14,500 nt of DNA from the NCBI GenBank assembly GCA_003251955.1, contig QKDV01000012.1, forward strand, positions 1 through 14,500. Reading direction: 5' to 3'. A program made the translations under genes and the position numbers. The stretch is from Methanospirillum hungatei (GTDB taxonomy: Archaea; Halobacteriota; Methanomicrobia; Methanomicrobiales; Methanospirillaceae). The notes under the pieces were generated by a model, which did not search any database, had not been told where the DNA came from, and was given only the letters and a program-made list of their open reading frames with translations. Shown one piece after another: positions 14,478 to 14,500 of this stretch (positions are counted from its first letter, which is position 1; each line of letters begins with the position of its first letter).

Positions 14478-14500
14478 TCCCAATAATCTGAGTAATGAGC

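Noticed and set aside
14478..14500. Longer amzA beginning at TTG 14483 or beyond the window
   Set aside because: ATG 14477 gives the normal family N-terminus; no ribosome binding site supports TTG, although it cannot be excluded.
1..14500. CRISPR arrays, tRNA/rRNA genes, insertion sequences or defence systems
   Set aside because: I found no spaced direct repeats, tRNA-like cloverleaf, transposase or phage-type genes. The gaps are all short and accounted for.

Overview
The window is chromosomal DNA of a methanogenic euryarchaeon, most likely of the order Methanomicrobiales. A Methanospirillum-like genome is my best guess, but it rests on overall protein character and moderate G+C, not on a search. 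The archaeal assignment is firm: an archaeal-type ribosomal stalk operon (L11, L1, P0/L10, Ala-rich L12), a 63-residue SecE, an archaeal NusG/Spt5, a DTD2-type D-aminoacyl-tRNA deacylase, archaemetzincin, TATA-like promoters, oligo-T terminators and GGTGAT/GGAGG ribosome binding sites. Coding density is high and no stretch over 300 bases lacks a gene. I see no rRNA, tRNA, CRISPR array or insertion sequence.

Region 1 (1-2820, + strand): the 3' part of a nitroreductase gene, then a two-gene unit. Its first gene encodes a small protein with four [4Fe-4S] cysteine sets. Its second gene encodes a tungsten-type aldehyde:ferredoxin oxidoreductase (AOR) and overlaps the first by one base. The pair matches the subunit plan of AorA/AorB and WOR5/WorS enzymes. 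A nested inverted repeat lies in the 88-bp gap upstream.

Region 2 (2843-6089, - strand): a tightly overlapping operon read towards the AOR gene. It encodes a 57-residue Cys-containing protein, a 399-residue MoeA, and a 626-residue MoeA fused to a C-terminal periplasmic-binding-protein-like domain. MoeA inserts Mo or W into the pterin cofactor, so these genes sit tail-to-tail (22 bp apart) with a likely client of that cofactor. Regions 1 and 2 together look like a tungsto/molybdo-enzyme neighbourhood and are the most interesting part of the window.

Region 3 (6150-9240, + strand): a housekeeping operon dtdA-ftsZ-secE-nusG with overlapping or near-zero spacing. It covers D-aminoacyl-tRNA proofreading, cell division, protein translocation and transcription elongation. 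It ends at an eight-T tract.

Region 4 (9342-11733, + strand): the ribosomal stalk operon L11-L1-L10-L12 with its own promoter. The L11-L1 gap and the start of the L1 gene can fold into RNA structures that may be L1 autoregulatory sites. L10 lacks the usual acidic C-terminal stalk tail, while L12 keeps it.

Region 5 (11873-14477, - strand): a GT-C-like polytopic membrane protein starting at GTG, and an archaemetzincin with slightly altered zinc-site spacing. The convergent gap between L12 and the membrane protein holds terminator T-tracts and a 16-bp perfect palindrome.
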